DNA from: CAYRML01 sp050942825
GTDB lineage: Bacteria; Bacillota; Dehalobacteriia; UBA4068
Direction of reading: 5' to 3'
NCBI GenBank assembly: GCA_050942825.1
Contig: JBMNOA010000001.1
Span: forward strand, 1-64,000
DNA length: 64,000 nt
Under the pieces are notes generated by a model. The model was given only the letters and a program-made list of their open reading frames with translations. It made no database searches and had not been told where the DNA came from. The position numbers and the translations under genes are program-made. Numbering within the stretch: position 1 is the stretch's first letter; each line of letters begins with the position of its first letter. Below, in pieces: positions 62,725 through 64,000 of this stretch.

Positions 62725-63612
62725 ATGCACTTCAACCCTGTGACAATAAAGGACAAGGACCTTTTTAACAGCTACTTGACTAAAAGTAAATATCAACTGA
62801 TCTCTTATAACTTTACCTCCTTCTTCCTCTGGAAAGATTGGGAATTTTTTACCTGGACAGAGCTAGAGAACGCTCTTTGCATCAAAAGCGATTTTTATAG
62901 CTGCGATGCTGTCCTGCCCCCGATATCGTCTGATTATAATGCTGTTTTATCGGCTACGGAACGGCTAATCCATTGGTATAAAAAGCGTGATGTTGCTTTT
63001 TTTTTGAAGGAAGTACCTCAAGACCTGCTCGATTTATATGAAAAGACCTGGCCAGGACGATTTAATGTCAAAGAGTGCCCTGAAGGAGCTAACTATATCT
63101 ATAGACAAGAGGATTTAGCTTATTTACGAGGACGTAAATATAATAATAAACGTAATCATGTGTCTAATTTTCTTCGTGAGTATCCTGATTATCAATTTGT
63201 GACTTTAACCAAAGAGATAATTCCCTCTTGTAAAAATTATATACAAGATTGGTTTAAGCATCATCAAAAGACAGAGGATTTAGTCTGGGAAAGACATGGT
63301 ATCATGCAGGGACTAGAGTTCTTTGATCATTTAGATTATACCGGAGCCTGCTTATTAATCGATGGTCGAGTAGAAGCTTTGACCTTGGGTGAACCACTCA
63401 ATGACAATACATTCGCTATTCATGTGGAAAAGGCTAATCCTCAATTCAAAGGCATTTATGCGGCTATCAACCAATTTTTCAGTAGAGATTTTTGTAGCGG
63501 CTACACTTTTATCAACAGGGCAGAAGATATGGGCCTTGAAGGACTACGTAAAGCCAAAAGAAGTTATCATCCCTGCAAAATTGCAATGAAATATTATCTG
63601 ACATTAAAATAA
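62725..63612 (+). CDS. DUF2156 (phosphatidylglycerol lysyltransferase-like GNAT) protein
   Basis: 295 residues without membrane helices. Tandem GNAT-type fold of the C-terminal domain of MprF/FmhX proteins: RGRKYNNKRNHVSNFLREYP near 140, and GIYAAINQFFSRDF and FINRAEDMGLEGLRKAKRSY near 250-290. May aminoacylate a lipid or peptide using aminoacyl-tRNA, but soluble DUF2156 proteins lack proven function. Weak ribosome site (AAGCGAG). A GNAT gene follows 13 bases on, likely cotranscribed. Confidence 0.85.
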   Translation: MHFNPVTIKDKDLFNSYLTKSKYQLISYNFTSFFLWKDWEFFTWTELENALCIKSDFYSCDAVLPPISSDYNAVLSATERLIHWYKKRDVAFFLKEVPQDLLDLYEKTWPGRFNVKECPEGANYIYRQEDLAYLRGRKYNNKRNHVSNFLREYPDYQFVTLTKEIIPSCKNYIQDWFKHHQKTEDLVWERHGIMQGLEFFDHLDYTGACLLIDGRVEALTLGEPLNDNTFAIHVEKANPQFKGIYAAINQFFSRDFCSGYTFINRAEDMGLEGLRKAKRSYHPCKIAMKYYLTLK

Positions 63613-63625
63613 GGGGGGTTTTATC

Positions 63626-64000
63626 ATGGATTTTCGTATAGCTCAAGCAAATGATACCTCAGCCGTAAAAGAATTATGGGCTTATTCTTTTGAAAGCTAT
63701 GAACCTTATTATAGCTGGTATTTCGATAATATATACCAACCGGACCAAACTCTTTGCTGCTTTGATGGTAATATTTTGGCAGCATCCTTGCAACTAGCCC
63801 CATATAAAATGATGCTAAGAGGTAAACCGGTCACGGTTTGTTATATAGTCGGTGTTATCACCGCAGCTCCTTACCGTTCACAGGGAGTGGCAGCTAAACT
63901 AATGAAATTTGCCTATGACCACCTACGTCAAAAAGGCATAGCCTTATCTATATTATTACCCGCCAGCCCAGAATTTTACCGTAAAACATCTTTTGCCTAC
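63626..64000 (+). CDS. GNAT-family acetyltransferase (Eis-like), cut by window edge
   Basis: First 125 codons only; the frame is open to the end of the window. AAGGGGGG precedes ATG at 63626. MDFRIAQANDTSAVKELW and VGVITAAPYRSQGVAAKLM (acetyl-CoA loop) mark the GNAT fold; LLPASPEFYRKTSF resembles Eis-type acetyltransferases. Operon partner of the DUF2156 gene. Confidence 0.85.
   Translation, partial: MDFRIAQANDTSAVKELWAYSFESYEPYYSWYFDNIYQPDQTLCCFDGNILAASLQLAPYKMMLRGKPVTVCYIVGVITAAPYRSQGVAAKLMKFAYDHLRQKGIALSILLPASPEFYRKTSFAY

Overview
The window is a chromosomal segment of a low-GC, anaerobic-type Bacillota (Firmicutes) genome. This is inferred from SpoVG, the PhoP/PhoR-linked pst operon with TTTACA Pho boxes, PrsA, the DUF2156/GNAT pair, a membrane pyrophosphatase, LL-diaminopimelate aminotransferase and strong AGGAGG-type ribosome binding sites. 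The mix (DapL, GlnRS, CHR half-transporters, MoeA-like protein next to modABC) suggests Clostridia or Negativicutes, but the sequence alone does not fix the genus.

Layout. 0.1-3.9 kb: molybdate uptake (moeA-like, modA, modB, modC). 4.0-5.9 kb: ion-pumping pyrophosphatase hppA. 6.4-13.3 kb: complete F1Fo ATP synthase operon on the minus strand (atpI-B-E-F-H-A-G-D-C), notable for non-AUG starts including an apparent ATT start for atpF. 13.6-18.2 kb: a tRNA-Ala(GGC) gene split by a 4.4-kb degenerate mobile element with 21-bp imperfect terminal inverted repeats. The element carries an intact replacement tRNA-Ala, a methyltransferase, a CD1845-type protein, an orphan c-di-GMP-I riboswitch, an XRE regulator, a sigma-like protein, a ruined serine recombinase and three copies of one palindrome. 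18.2-19.3 kb: paired CHR half-transporters. 19.4-23.0 kb: thioredoxin-reductase-like protein and leuS. 23.1-29.7 kb: phosphate regulon pstSCAB-phoU-phoP-phoR behind a Pho-box promoter, with a PstS whose two lobes are in swapped order. 29.7 kb: DtxR/MntR-type regulator. 30.2-31.5 kb: second mobile-element scar (primase and regulator fragments). 31.9-33.4 kb: an extremely cysteine-rich protein and an unusual short cis-prenyltransferase. 33.5-36.0 kb: feoAB. 36.1-46.9 kb: housekeeping genes prsA, mfd, pth, a PRC-barrel protein, prs, glmU, spoVG and corA; corA has a 300-nt leader containing a small ORF. 47-58 kb: ispE, nadE, a patatin, dapL, dapF, glnA, sbcC, sbcD. 58-64 kb: glnS, a dihydrolipoamide dehydrogenase, PspC, lgt, a DUF2156 protein and a truncated GNAT.

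Functionally, most of the window is conserved core: energy conversion (ATP synthase, pyrophosphatase), nutrient uptake (Mo, phosphate, Fe2+, Mg2+), envelope and cofactor precursors, and DNA repair. The accessory parts are the element in tRNA-Ala, the 30.2-31.5 kb scar and possibly the Cys-rich gene. I found no CRISPR array, rRNA or intact integrase. The strongest leads for something new are the corA leader peptide, the Cys-rich protein, the tRNA-replacing element with its orphan riboswitch, and the ATT-start atpF.
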